In this document: positions 52,922-62,187 of the stretch, one piece after another | How the letters are laid out: the number at the start of each line of letters is the position of its first letter | How positions within the stretch are numbered: the first letter of the stretch is position 1 | From: JBBTDV01 sp038042605 | GTDB taxonomy: Bacteria; Bdellovibrionota; UBA1018 | Assembly: GCA_964358645.1 (NCBI GenBank) | Contig: CAYHPW010000004.1 | Location: 1 to 64,000 of the forward strand | Reading direction: 5' to 3' | Length of the DNA stretch: 64,000 nucleotides | Translations under genes and position numbers: made by a program | Notes under the pieces: model-generated | The model's input: only the letters and a program-made list of their open reading frames with translations | Database searches by the model: none | What the model was told of the DNA's origin: nothing

Positions 52922-53596
52922 ATGAAAACCAATAAATTTAACATTTTTTATGTATTTTTCGCACTTAACCTCATGCTGCTCGTAAGCGGCTGTGGTGGCT
53001 ACAACGACTCAGCCAAAAGAAACCTTGCATCTACAGACGAAGCCACGGGAATGATGCTGCCTGATTCGACGGACTTGGGTGACATATCCAACCCCGGCTA
53101 TAAAGCACCTGTAAAAAATTCTGCTGAAGAAATAAAAGGGGTTCCACCGCTTGAATTCCTGGTAAGCGGGGTGGGTTACACTACATATTCATTAACGGTG
53201 AAAGCAAACAAAACGATTAAAATTAAATTTTCACCAGGCGTCCAGACTGAAAAAATACAAAACACAGGCTATTCTCCTCAATATTCAATAATGGGTATTT
53301 ATATTTCAGTAGGCAACGAAACCAAACCAACAGAAATGCTTAAAAATGGCCTCAATGGCCCAAATGGCGGAGACGCCGAAGTAAGCAGCGTTCTTGACTT
53401 CTCAAATGCATTTACAAAGACATGCTCAAAAACCGAGGCCACCTGCCGCCAGGATGTCAAGATAACCATAAGCAAACCCAACAACGATTACGTATGCCTG
53501 AACTCAGGGTGGTACTGTCCTTGGACAAGGGTGCAGGAAGGCCACCCATGGAATGGGACACTCACAGTTCAGACGGACGACACCGACCCGATTTAA
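52922..53596 (+). CDS. Lipoprotein of unknown function, paralogue 1
   Basis: A 224-residue lipoprotein with signal NLMLLVSGCGGYN (lipobox Cys ~24). The mature part is Ser/Thr/Asn-rich and probably all-beta. It contains PPLEFLVSGVGYTTYSLTVK and SSVLDFSNAFTKTCSKTEATC, and ends with WNGTLTVQTDD. The next gene has the same plan (PPLTFSF, GGYTTPA, VIDFSNRLG, VTGSLEIQV), so the two are diverged tandem duplicates. Four Cys in the mature part suggest disulfides. Function unknown. Confidence 0.72.
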   Translation: MKTNKFNIFYVFFALNLMLLVSGCGGYNDSAKRNLASTDEATGMMLPDSTDLGDISNPGYKAPVKNSAEEIKGVPPLEFLVSGVGYTTYSLTVKANKTIKIKFSPGVQTEKIQNTGYSPQYSIMGIYISVGNETKPTEMLKNGLNGPNGGDAEVSSVLDFSNAFTKTCSKTEATCRQDVKITISKPNNDYVCLNSGWYCPWTRVQEGHPWNGTLTVQTDDTDPI

Positions 53597-53633
53597 TGCT
53601 GTAAAGAATTTTTACACTTGTAGGATATAAAAT

Positions 53634-54410
53634 ATGAAACACGATTCGAACTTAAATAAAAAGGCCAATAGAAACAGCAAGATATCCCATACCCATACTG
53701 GCTCCCATAGTGGCTCAATGATTGCACCATCAAAGCTTATTATGTTGGCTGGTAGAGACACTAAACAAACAAAGACCATGGCAATAGGATTCCTAATGGC
53801 GATTTTCATGGCCAGCATTGCCTCTTGCGGAAAGCAGTCATACCGGGAATCACCACAAAACAACAATGTCTCAAGTACCGAAGGCTCCTCTAATGGCTCA
53901 GTTGACAACACGGACAATACCACGTCGAACTTGGAACCAGACCTCAATCCACCACTGACATTTAGTTTTAATATTAAAGGCTCAGGCGGTTACACCACAC
54001 CCGCCATCGATACTGACAATGTTCTTAAAGTCAGAATTATATCAGGCCCGAGCGAAAAAATCAGCATACCGGGTTATTCGAACTTCACCGCAAATTACGG
54101 ATGTGTCAGTTATAAGATAACAGTCGCTGGCCGCAGCACGGTAACAAGCATACTCTCCGTGAGCGGATTTAACGGCTTATGCAAGGAGAGTTCGGACAAC
54201 CAGGTGATAGATTTTTCTAACAGGCTCGGACAGGGACATAATTCAGTTGAAATCTCGGTGTCAGAAGCAAGATATGATTTTTACTGCCAGCTTTACATGG
54301 CTGGCTGGGTATGGGGGGACATGAATATGTTCTGCCCACTAAGAACAGTTTACCAGAATCACACCGTCACCGGCTCGCTTGAAATACAAGTGAACGGCAC
54401 GTCTTTATAA
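53634..54410 (+). CDS. Lipoprotein of unknown function, paralogue 2
   Basis: A 258-residue frame. The lipoprotein signal (IGFLMAIFMASIASCGKQ) begins only near residue 49. Either the ATG at 53778 is the true start, or the protein has a strange hydrophilic pre-extension with His/Ser repeats (HTHTGSHSGS). AGGAT lies 8 nt before the ATG at 53634, which supports the longer form. The mature part is Ser/Asn-rich and beta-like, similar to paralogue 1 just upstream. Confidence 0.7.
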   Translation: MKHDSNLNKKANRNSKISHTHTGSHSGSMIAPSKLIMLAGRDTKQTKTMAIGFLMAIFMASIASCGKQSYRESPQNNNVSSTEGSSNGSVDNTDNTTSNLEPDLNPPLTFSFNIKGSGGYTTPAIDTDNVLKVRIISGPSEKISIPGYSNFTANYGCVSYKITVAGRSTVTSILSVSGFNGLCKESSDNQVIDFSNRLGQGHNSVEISVSEARYDFYCQLYMAGWVWGDMNMFCPLRTVYQNHTVTGSLEIQVNGTSL

Positions 54411-54449
54411 ACGATAAACTAAAAAGCAAGCTTGACTCAACTGCACAAA

Positions 54450-54887
54450 CTAATCACGGCTGACAACGCTTATATTCGCAAATTCTTGAACGACTCCCGG
54501 CATACTCTCGACAACTACACGATAAGACCCAGCCTTCAAAAACCCTAGATCAACCGCCATAAGATAAGGAATAAGCGACATCGTGCACATCTGATACGAG
54601 TTAAAATCAGCAGAATTTGAAATCAAAATCTCCTTATTCTCCTCGTCTACAACGGCACTAACCGTTACATTGCTATAGCAACCGTTCGGTAACATTCCGC
54701 CAATCTGTATTCTAACAGATTCCTTGTCTGTATAAACACTGTGACAAAAAACATTGTGAGGCATTATATTTAAACGCTTGGCACCTTGTTCTTGAGTCAT
54801 CTCAAGCGCGAAAGCAGTAACACACATATTTGGAACCATCAGCAAACAGGCAACCGCAGCCAATACAACAAATAGCTTGTTCATCAT
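54450..54887 (-). CDS. Small exported protein of unknown function
   Basis: A 145-residue protein with a signal peptide (LFVVLAAVACLLMVPNMCVTAFA). The mature 118 residues look all-beta, with Cys in NVFCHSVYTD and PNGCYSNVTV and YQMCTM. GGAGAATTG lies upstream of the ATG. It converges with the lipoprotein gene at 54410. It may be a small periplasmic beta-sandwich. No family recognised. Confidence 0.65.
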   Translation of the reverse strand: MMNKLFVVLAAVACLLMVPNMCVTAFALEMTQEQGAKRLNIMPHNVFCHSVYTDKESVRIQIGGMLPNGCYSNVTVSAVVDEENKEILISNSADFNSYQMCTMSLIPYLMAVDLGFLKAGSYRVVVESMPGVVQEFANISVVSRD

Positions 54888-55037
54888 ATCAATTCTCCTC
54901 TCTGGTCTCCTCTCTGAAACAAGAAGGCATACTACATTTGGAATGTTTGCTAAAAGTGAGGATATTTTGTTATTTTCTTAATAATTCTTTTGTGTCATAT
55001 GGCGCAATACCCAAAGACCTGGTAGCTTTTATCAATT

Positions 55038-57026
55038 ATGGATCAGCAGAAAAAACCAAACACCTTGCGATACACATTATGTGAAATGGCCGTGTCAGAC
55101 AAAGACCGCTGCTCATTTAAAGACAACTCCGATTTCACCAGCGCGATATTAAATGCCGCCCTGGACGCCATCGTGACAATAAATACTGATGGGATAATCG
55201 AAACAGTGAATCCGGCATTCGAAAAAATATTCGGTTATTCATCAGATGAAGTACTCGGCAAGAGCGTAAATATGCTCATGCCAGAGCCCCACGCCCGTGA
55301 ACACGATCAATACATCAAAAGATATCTCCACACGGGCGAAAGACGTATAATCGGCATTGGCCGCGAAACCGAGGCAATAAGAAAGGACGGCAAGAAAATC
55401 CCGGTTGAATTGGCTATCAACGAGTTCACCTGGGGCGGCACAACCAGATTCGTGGGATTTGTGCGTGACCTGACAGTAGCAATAGAGGCACGCATGGCGA
55501 TCGACAAGGCTAACCAGGCAAAAAGCGAATTCCTGGCCAATATGAGCCATGAAATCAGAACACCCATGAATGCCGTGATCGGCCTAACCGACCTACTTTT
55601 AGAAACTCCATTAACACGAGAACAAAGGGAGTATCTCAGCATAATTAAATCTTCAGGTGATACCCTGCTCTCGATTGTTAACGACATTTTGGATTATTCC
55701 AAAATAGAAGCAGGCAAAATGACCATTGAGCATGTGGGGTTTGATCTCTTACAGGCAATAAAACACACCATAGCCCTTGTTACTGAAAACGCGCGCACAA
55801 ATAGCATCATTCTCGAGTTGCAAATCACGGACTACCCCGGCATCGTCAACGGTGACCCAGGGAAATTACGCCAAGTGTTGCTTAACCTATTAAGCAATGC
55901 GGTTAAATTCACGAAAAATGGGAAAATCACCGTCGAAGTTTCAACCAAGCCCATAAACGACAACCGCATTGAAACAACAATCCAAGTTCATGATACCGGC
56001 ATTGGGTTATCAACCGAGCAGCAGGCCAGGCTCTTCGCCCCATTCACGCAAGCAGACAGCACTACGACAAGAAGGTTCGGCGGGACAGGGCTTGGGCTTT
56101 CTATTTCCAAACGACTTATTGAAATGATGGGAGGCGAAATCTGGGTAGAGAGCCAGGAGAACAAAGGCTCAACGTTTGGATTTACAATCCCAGTAGAACT
56201 ATCAAAACTGGCAAAACTGGAAACAAAAGCTGCCGATACAGCAACTCCATCAGACACTATAATAAGCGCTGACACGCAGCCAATCCCATTACACGTGCTC
56301 GTGGCAGAAGACAACATAGTCAATCAAAAAGTAATCATGCACATGCTAGAAAAACTTGGCTGTAAGGTCACGGCTGTTCCTGACGGCCAAAAAGCGGTCG
56401 CCGCCATGCAGGAAAATGATTTTGATCTGGTCTTAATGGATTGCCAGATGCCAATAATGGACGGCTATGAAGCAACAAAGCAGATCAGGTCTTTAGACGC
56501 AAGCAAGCGAGGAATCAAAATCATAGCCCTGACAGCAAATGCCTTTATCGAGGAAAAAGAAAAATGCATTATGTCGGGAATGGATGAGCACCTATCAAAG
56601 CCGATCGAATTTCAAAAATTGTCTCAAACTCTGCGCACCTTGGTTAAAAACACCGTGACAAAATCAACGATCGAAGCTGATTCATTAACGCAAAGGCTTG
56701 AGACGCTTTTAAAAACAATAGGTGAACAAGCAATCAATGATATCATAGCCGCCTTCCTGCAAGACACACCCAAGTACATTACACTGCTGGAAAATTCCAT
56801 TGCAAAAAAAGATTACCACTCACTTAAAAAAACGGCTCATTCATTGAAAGGAAGCTTTGGCAACATAGGTGCCTTAAATCTCATGCACGACTGCGAAGCC
56901 CTTGAGGTACTCACCGGGTCTACGGCAAACTCAGGAGATCTCGACAAATGCGCCGTCTTGATAAATAAAATCAAATGTGATTATGCTGAAGTTTCAAAAC
57001 TGCTTACTAACAAGATAAAGGTCTGA
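55038..57026 (+). CDS. Hybrid histidine kinase: PAS-HisKA-HATPase-REC-HPt
   Basis: A 662-residue cytoplasmic sensor kinase. PAS at ~25-140 contains AILNAALDAIVTINTDG and GYSSDEVLGKSVNMLMP. The phospho-acceptor His is in MSHEIRTPMNAVIGLTD (~172). The ATPase domain has N-box LLNLLSNAVKFTKNG, G1 VHDTGIGL and G2 GGTGLGLSISKRL. The receiver domain (~415-535) has LVAEDN, phospho-Asp in DLVLMDCQMPIMDG and LTANA. The C-terminal HPt domain (~560-655) has His in LKKTAHSLKGSFGNIG. No TM helix. The regulator gene follows after 2 bp. The signal is unknown; the PAS domain resembles FixL-type PAS in part. Confidence 0.92.
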   Translation: MDQQKKPNTLRYTLCEMAVSDKDRCSFKDNSDFTSAILNAALDAIVTINTDGIIETVNPAFEKIFGYSSDEVLGKSVNMLMPEPHAREHDQYIKRYLHTGERRIIGIGRETEAIRKDGKKIPVELAINEFTWGGTTRFVGFVRDLTVAIEARMAIDKANQAKSEFLANMSHEIRTPMNAVIGLTDLLLETPLTREQREYLSIIKSSGDTLLSIVNDILDYSKIEAGKMTIEHVGFDLLQAIKHTIALVTENARTNSIILELQITDYPGIVNGDPGKLRQVLLNLLSNAVKFTKNGKITVEVSTKPINDNRIETTIQVHDTGIGLSTEQQARLFAPFTQADSTTTRRFGGTGLGLSISKRLIEMMGGEIWVESQENKGSTFGFTIPVELSKLAKLETKAADTATPSDTIISADTQPIPLHVLVAEDNIVNQKVIMHMLEKLGCKVTAVPDGQKAVAAMQENDFDLVLMDCQMPIMDGYEATKQIRSLDASKRGIKIIALTANAFIEEKEKCIMSGMDEHLSKPIEFQKLSQTLRTLVKNTVTKSTIEADSLTQRLETLLKTIGEQAINDIIAAFLQDTPKYITLLENSIAKKDYHSLKKTAHSLKGSFGNIGALNLMHDCEALEVLTGSTANSGDLDKCAVLINKIKCDYAEVSKLLTNKIKV

Positions 57027-57028
57027 CG

Positions 57029-57709
57029 GTGGCAAATATTCTTCTAATAGAAGACAGCACTGACATACAAAAAACTATAAAGGCCATTCTTAATACGCAC
57101 ACATTATTCTCGGCATCCACCCTGAAAGAAGCAGAAAGACAGCTATCAGAACATGATTACGATCTTGTCTTGCTGGATCTGTCGCTCCCGGACGGAAACG
57201 GTATGGAGTTTTTAAGCCATATAAAAAGAACATCTGACATAACTGTCCCATTTATTATAATGACAGCGAGTTCAGCGGTTACAGATAAGGTTTTAGGATT
57301 TTCACTAGGGGTAGAGGACTATATCACAAAACCTTTTGACCCACTGGAGCTAAGGGCGCGTGTTGAGGCGCGGCTTTCACGCAGAGCTGAGAATCGTACG
57401 AAACAGAATCGCTTCACGGCAGGAGACCTACAGTTTGATCTGATAACACAATTCGTAACAGTATCCGATAGTGACCAGAAAAAACTCGACCTGACCCCTT
57501 TTGAATTCAAACTTCTGCTTTGTTTCGCCAGGCATCGCAACCATGTTCTCAGCAGAGAGCAATTGCTGGAACTGGTCTGGACCAGCTCATTACACGTTTC
57601 TGACCGTGTGATCGACACACATGTAAGCCATCTACGCAAGAAACTGTCAGAGTCCGAATGTTCAATAGAGCCTGTGTATGGCGCGGGCTACCGCTTCATT
57701 GTAAAATAA
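57029..57709 (+). CDS. OmpR/PhoB-family response regulator
   Basis: A 226-residue regulator from GTG 57029. The receiver domain has LLIEDSTDIQ, phospho-Asp in DLVLLDLSLPDGNGM (~50) and PFDPLELRARVEARL. The C-terminal winged helix contains LDLTPFEFKLLLCFARHRNHVLSREQLLELVW and DTHVSHLRKKL. It is translated right after the hybrid kinase and is the natural acceptor of its HPt domain. Targets are unknown. Its end overlaps the next minus-strand gene by 14 bp. Confidence 0.92.
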   Translation: MANILLIEDSTDIQKTIKAILNTHTLFSASTLKEAERQLSEHDYDLVLLDLSLPDGNGMEFLSHIKRTSDITVPFIIMTASSAVTDKVLGFSLGVEDYITKPFDPLELRARVEARLSRRAENRTKQNRFTAGDLQFDLITQFVTVSDSDQKKLDLTPFEFKLLLCFARHRNHVLSREQLLELVWTSSLHVSDRVIDTHVSHLRKKLSESECSIEPVYGAGYRFIVK

Positions 57710-58031
57710 ACTCAGTCTCAATACGCTTCAAGGATCCCGCCGCTCCTTTGATCCAATCAGGCATCCTGTCGCAGAGTTCATTTGACAATCTCTTCACAGC
57801 TCTATCTATGTCACTATCCATGGCAATCCCTGTAAGCTTTCCAAGAGCCGACGTTATCTCAACCCAAAAGCGATAGCTGTGCTTATTGCGCCATAGGCTT
57901 GCCTCCATTGACGAACCATACGGCGCATGCTCAAAAATACGCTCAAGTGCGATATTATACGTGACCATGCTGCCCGCCTCCGGCGTCACGTTGACAAAAC
58001 TCGTGCAATTGCTCAAATCAATCAAACCCAT
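57696..58031 (-). CDS. Small unknown protein, paralogue A
   Basis: A 111-residue protein from ATG 58031, chosen for AAGGAGAGAGT directly upstream and for coupling to the gene before it (10-bp overlap). The order VTYNIALERI, then YRFWVEITSAL and AVKRLSNELCDRM is similar in layout to the neighbour at 58022-58363. Both vaguely recall the beta-alpha-beta-beta-beta-alpha plan of ribosome-hibernation (HPF) proteins. I do not claim that function. Confidence 0.6.
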   Translation of the reverse strand: MGLIDLSNCTSFVNVTPEAGSMVTYNIALERIFEHAPYGSSMEASLWRNKHSYRFWVEITSALGKLTGIAMDSDIDRAVKRLSNELCDRMPDWIKGAAGSLKRIETEFILQ

Positions 58032-58363
58032 ACTCTCTCCTTCCCTATCAAATCTAATTCCGACATCGGGATCATGTTGCTCAAGCACTTAGAAAGCGCT
58101 TGGGGAAAATTTCCACCCATCTCACAACCAACCCAGAAAGACGCATCACTGATGATGTTCACTTGGCATTCCAAACCCGAATTGGACTGGGTGTCCGGAT
58201 CCTGATGACGGTCAAATGTGATTGAATAATATAATCCACCCTTCTCGAACTCCTTGTCGTGCTGGCAAACCCAGCTACGTATCCTGCGCTTTAAGTTGCG
58301 TTTAATACGTGAAGGCGGATTCCTTAGATTCCTGAAAACAACCTCTCCACTCATTGCTACCAT
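58022..58363 (-). CDS. Small unknown protein, paralogue B
   Basis: A 113-residue protein from ATG 58363, after GAGAGAGGATT. It begins GEVVFRNLRNPPSRIKRNLK and has LYYSITFDRHQD, then ECQVNIISDASFWVGCEMGG and FPQALSKCLSNM, a strand-strand-helix end also seen in paralogue A. The alternative start at 58393 lacks a good ribosome site. Basic N-terminal half. Function unknown; possibly a degenerate HPF-like fold. Confidence 0.6.
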   Translation of the reverse strand: MVAMSGEVVFRNLRNPPSRIKRNLKRRIRSWVCQHDKEFEKGGLYYSITFDRHQDPDTQSNSGLECQVNIISDASFWVGCEMGGNFPQALSKCLSNMIPMSELDLIGKERVWV

Positions 58364-58520
58364 AATCCTCTCTCCCTTCTCCTGAAGGATCACGGTACGC
58401 GTATCGAATTTAGTATTGATGGAGGAATTATTGAGATTTCTTAATGAATCATCATCGCCGTTGTAAATCCTTCAAAGAAAACTATTTATATTTTTGTCAT
58501 CGGCGATACCGACGGTTGAT

Positions 58521-59567
58521 TCAACACCCTTTTTCAACAAGAGGACTTAAAAGTATTCCAAAGTCCTCTTGTTGAGGTTGTTTAAAGTCTTCAGCCTTAA
58601 TAGAGGCTATCAAACGCCAGAAACGTGGCCACTGACCACCGCATGCGTTCAGAAGCTTTTCAAACTGCTCCTTGTCTGAACGGTACTCCTTGAACTGAAT
58701 CAGCGTGGCGTTATTGATATCGCGCTTGATACCGAGCTGTTCACGCAAAGCAAGCAACACCTCCTGCTTGACAGAAAGTTTTTCCTCATCCGGCTTTTGC
58801 GAGGCATACAATGCGGAAAGCTTTGAATACGCATCATGCATTTCCTTTGCACGCTCACGCTCTGCTTTAAGTGAGGCCACATATGCTTTGTACTGTGTTG
58901 CATTGACGCCAACTTCCCGCTCCAGATAATTTAAAGTAAGTTTTTCAGCAGCGAATGAAGCCAGGCTCTCATTAAAAAACGCCTGCCCATTCACATAGAC
59001 AGTGGCATGTACTGACTCGTGGATGACGATGTCCACCAATTCACCTAATGCTTCATCACTTTCTGGTAACATCGTGGAAAGAATAGGATCCCTGAACCAC
59101 CCTAAGGTTGAAAACGCAGCAGCTCCACGCACATCCACATCCCAACCTTCAGCGGATAATTTTTCCCTGAAAGAAATAGCACGATGCCTGTCAAACCAGC
59201 CAAGGTAGGGAACCCTACCCAATATTGGAAAGCCCCACTCTTTTGACTTGAACCTTAATTTTTCAGCGCCACTTACTACCCACACCGCGGCAGGTCTATC
59301 AAGATTGACAAATTCCTCGTAATTCCTCGTTGGTTTTAGTCCGCTGTCTTGCCCAAATCTTTTAATCGAATGGACTTTTGCCAGGAGTTCTCTTACTCGC
59401 ACCGGGATGCGCTGATCACGCACCACTTCTTCAATCGGCCTGGCTCTGTTCATAATGGCAAGCTGCCCACGGCCCGCCTGTAGGAGATAACTTAAAGTAG
59501 CGCATCCGCTGCCGGTCAACGATAATGAAAATACACACAAAAACTGCAGCGACAGTAACGCACCCAT
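58521..59567 (-). CDS. PF10023-type putative zinc aminopeptidase lipoprotein
   Basis: A 348-residue lipoprotein with signal FSLSLTGSGCATLSYLLQAG; the CA..YLLQA-GQL start is typical of this family. The zinc site IVIHESVHATVYVNGQAFFNESLASFAAE has HExxH (~180) and the downstream NExxAxF Glu. Length fits the family. The last ~15 codons contain a perfect 13-bp inverted repeat (58535-58547 and 58562-58574). Substrate is unknown. Confidence 0.85.
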   Translation of the reverse strand: MGALLSLQFLCVFSLSLTGSGCATLSYLLQAGRGQLAIMNRARPIEEVVRDQRIPVRVRELLAKVHSIKRFGQDSGLKPTRNYEEFVNLDRPAAVWVVSGAEKLRFKSKEWGFPILGRVPYLGWFDRHRAISFREKLSAEGWDVDVRGAAAFSTLGWFRDPILSTMLPESDEALGELVDIVIHESVHATVYVNGQAFFNESLASFAAEKLTLNYLEREVGVNATQYKAYVASLKAERERAKEMHDAYSKLSALYASQKPDEEKLSVKQEVLLALREQLGIKRDINNATLIQFKEYRSDKEQFEKLLNACGGQWPRFWRLIASIKAEDFKQPQQEDFGILLSPLVEKGC

Positions 59568-59625
59568 ATACTGGATATATTACTAATAAATTAAAATATA
59601 TATCAGCTTTATTGAGTTGCAAGCG

Positions 59626-60198
59626 CTACAAATACAACGAAATGCCGGTGGTGAGGGACGTGTTATTTTTCCACGTACTGATGCTCCCGCCGGTAAGATA
59701 AGACATCACCTCTCCCCTTAAACCAAATGTGCGCGTGATGTGAATTTTCATACCGGCGCCCAAAATCCCCGTAAGCGAATCCACGATTGCGGGCGGAGAT
59801 GCGCCGAACCAATATACACCAGAAGCCTCGCGGTTCAACTGCCCAACCCCGACCTTTACATACGGTTGGATGCCGGACGTACGTCCGGCAAACGCTTGCA
59901 GCCAGTTGGCTGAAAAAATCTTGTCATGAAAAGTCGTGTCTTCATAATTTGTGATCTGCGTTCTCTCAACGATGTCTTGGAAGCCGAGCTCAAGCTGCGA
60001 TAATTCTGTTAAATGATAGCCTAAAGCCGCGCCCCACCGTCTGTTCCAACTAAAACTAGTCTCGGAGTAATGACTTTGTGTAAAAGAAAATCCTGCGGAA
60101 ATCTCTATCACTCCAGCGGCAGCGTCCTTCGGTAAAAGTATGACGACCACTACTAGAATAAATATGAAAAAAACACCCCTCATTGGGTTAGTGATCAT
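59626..60198 (-). CDS. Outer-membrane beta-barrel protein (OmpA/OmpW-like size)
   Basis: A 190-residue protein with a signal peptide (VFFIFILVVVVILLPKDAAAG). The rest shows alternating strands (VIEISAGFSFTQSHYSETSFSW, LGYHLTELSQLELGFQD) and ends with LTTGISLYL. The final aromatic/hydrophobic strand is typical of an eight-stranded barrel. It starts 1 bp after the FecR-domain gene, so the two are co-expressed. A role as a small barrel partner of that periplasmic protein is possible. Confidence 0.7.
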   Translation of the reverse strand: MITNPMRGVFFIFILVVVVILLPKDAAAGVIEISAGFSFTQSHYSETSFSWNRRWGAALGYHLTELSQLELGFQDIVERTQITNYEDTTFHDKIFSANWLQAFAGRTSGIQPYVKVGVGQLNREASGVYWFGASPPAIVDSLTGILGAGMKIHITRTFGLRGEVMSYLTGGSISTWKNNTSLTTGISLYL

Positions 60199-60199
60199 C

Positions 60200-61231
60200 T
60201 TATATTTCTTCCTTGAGATTTCTTAGTTCATTCAAAATCTTTTTCTTCTCCGAGCCATCAGCCGATGAAATCGAGCCGGCACCGCTCACTTCCTCAATCT
60301 CCACTTTCGAAGCCTTGCTCCTCCCGCGTTTATGTGACGTCAAACCAGGCGACAGCATCTCTTCTCCGGCGCTTACCTCGCCAGTCAACTTTCTGGTCAA
60401 GTGAGTATTTAGTTTTTCATCCACCTCCGTACTGCGATGTCTTTCATATGAGACGCGGGTGGAATCATCGGGTGGTGATTTTTTTTCTAGTACCGGCAAC
60501 GCGGCCAGTTTGCGATCCTGTTGTTCCTTAGCCACATCCAATGCATTAGATCGCTCGTGCTCGTCCAATCCGAGTTCATGGAGCTTGGGCTTCAGGCTTG
60601 CCAATGAAACCGCACGAGCCGGCGACGGCACAACCCTCAGCAACTTAAAATTAAGGTTACTTGCCTGGCCTTCCGCAACGGTCATCTTCTTGGACGGCTC
60701 AAAACGGTTTTCGATGTACGCCAGTCTTTCTGTCGCTATGACCTGGCTTTCTTCATGCTCGCTGCTGAATAAAACTACCGCGGAACCATTAACAACACGT
60801 ATTCTTGCATTTGGAGTAATGACTTTAAGCTCGCGCTCTCCTCCACCCGCGCGGACAAAGACCTGGCCACGGAACAAAAGTACGGCATCACCGGAAAACT
60901 TGCCGTCCATATTGTATTCAGGCAACCCGACAAATGACCCTGGCGAGATATTTATTTGGTAGCCATCGCGGTGCCTGATCTGCACCCACCCTGATTCAAC
61001 AGAGATCCATGAACCGCATTCCACCACAGAGTTTTTACCGATATCAGCCATGTATGTGCGCGACGAATCCATTAGCTGTGTTGCGCCGGAAAAAGCTTTT
61101 ACCACTCCACAAGGAACAGGGGCTGCTTGTGACGCCTGTGGCTGCGCTGCAATGACACTATGAGAAATCATCACAGTAGCGATTACCGCTGCGATACAAA
61201 ACTCTGTTCTAATGACTTGCAGCAGGCTCAC
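60200..61231 (-). CDS. FecR-domain periplasmic protein
   Basis: A 343-residue protein with a signal peptide (~14-29). Residues ~60-180 match the FecR beta-helix-like domain: CGSWISVESGWVQIRHRDGY, INISPGSFVGL, VLLFRGQVFVRA and RVVNGSAVVLFS. The remaining ~160 residues are charged and disordered-looking, ending with a coiled segment. FecR domains in such soluble proteins often sit beside peptidoglycan or surface-polymer genes. Here it is flanked by a TPR-like protein and a beta-barrel, overlapping the former by 23 bp. Confidence 0.75.
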   Translation of the reverse strand: MSLLQVIRTEFCIAAVIATVMISHSVIAAQPQASQAAPVPCGVVKAFSGATQLMDSSRTYMADIGKNSVVECGSWISVESGWVQIRHRDGYQINISPGSFVGLPEYNMDGKFSGDAVLLFRGQVFVRAGGGERELKVITPNARIRVVNGSAVVLFSSEHEESQVIATERLAYIENRFEPSKKMTVAEGQASNLNFKLLRVVPSPARAVSLASLKPKLHELGLDEHERSNALDVAKEQQDRKLAALPVLEKKSPPDDSTRVSYERHRSTEVDEKLNTHLTRKLTGEVSAGEEMLSPGLTSHKRGRSKASKVEIEEVSGAGSISSADGSEKKKILNELRNLKEEI

Positions 61232-62054
61232 GTGTCGCCTCTTTTGCGTTATTAATCAATTCAACCTCCCCGGAATGAGGATGATTATCCACCAGATCGG
61301 TGAGCCAGTATTGAGAATGAACATGCTTGTTCGTACGCTCTGCGATCACGCCCTTCCAAAGCCTTGCCTGGGCACGAAACCTAGCAAGACCTTCCTGGCC
61401 TTCTTGACTTTCTTGATTTGGGACTTTAAGGATTTTTTCCAAGTACGCATCCGCCATGCTGAAATTATCAAGCCTGTACCAGGCGATTGCCGCCATCAAA
61501 TGGTTCTTTGGAGTCTTGTAAGCGTCGCTGTCCTCAAGAGTCGTCAGGAGCATGAATATCACCGCTGCTTTCTCGTCATCCCGCGATTGAAAATACGAAA
61601 GCCCGAGAGTATAAAGCTGGTTTGGCAACAAATGAGAAGGCGGTCTGTATTCTATGCTGGCAAGGTTGCGTCCCGTCCTGCTGCCTGTCTCCGCTTCGAG
61701 ACTTGCCGCATTTTTCTTGGTAACTTGATCAGCACTCGAGGAACGACAGCCGAATTGAAGTGCTTCGACCTGGCTTCTAAGGTTCATATTTTCCAATTTG
61801 AGGTTGTGATTTTCCTGATCAATACGATGCAGTTCATTCATGCGTGTAAAGATATTCTCAGCCGCCTGCTCATAAATCCCCAGGAAGCCTTGAACACCTT
61901 TTTTTCTTTCCTCTACACCGACAACGCCCTCGGCTTTTTTGAAGAAATATGGCCCGATCACGAAGACACCCACAACAACTGCCACTACCGCGGCCGTGGG
62001 GCCAAACCAGCGTTTCAACCGAATTACTTTTTCAAATATTACACGACGATTCAT
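61209..62054 (-). CDS. Membrane-anchored coiled-coil/TPR-like protein
   Basis: A 281-residue protein with an N-terminal TM anchor (TAAVVAVVVGVFVIGPYFF, ~20-38). A coiled coil follows at ~70-100 (HRIDQENHNLKLENMNLRSQV). TPR-like helices fill the rest (LGLSYFQSRDDEKAAVIFML, AAIAWYRLDNFSMADAYLEKIL, RLWKGVIAERTNKHVHSQYW). It is the first gene of the TPR-FecR-barrel operon. Probably a periplasmic scaffold anchored in the inner membrane. Confidence 0.7.
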   Translation of the reverse strand: MNRRVIFEKVIRLKRWFGPTAAVVAVVVGVFVIGPYFFKKAEGVVGVEERKKGVQGFLGIYEQAAENIFTRMNELHRIDQENHNLKLENMNLRSQVEALQFGCRSSSADQVTKKNAASLEAETGSRTGRNLASIEYRPPSHLLPNQLYTLGLSYFQSRDDEKAAVIFMLLTTLEDSDAYKTPKNHLMAAIAWYRLDNFSMADAYLEKILKVPNQESQEGQEGLARFRAQARLWKGVIAERTNKHVHSQYWLTDLVDNHPHSGEVELINNAKEATREPAASH

Positions 62055-62187
62055 CTCAAACTACTGATCGGCCGGGGCATTCGAAACTTAATGTGTCAAA
62101 ATATTGCCGGTATGCCGATTGATTTTTGCCTAGAAAACTCCATATCAGCGACTTAATATACTTCTTATATTCAAGGAGGAACCACTG

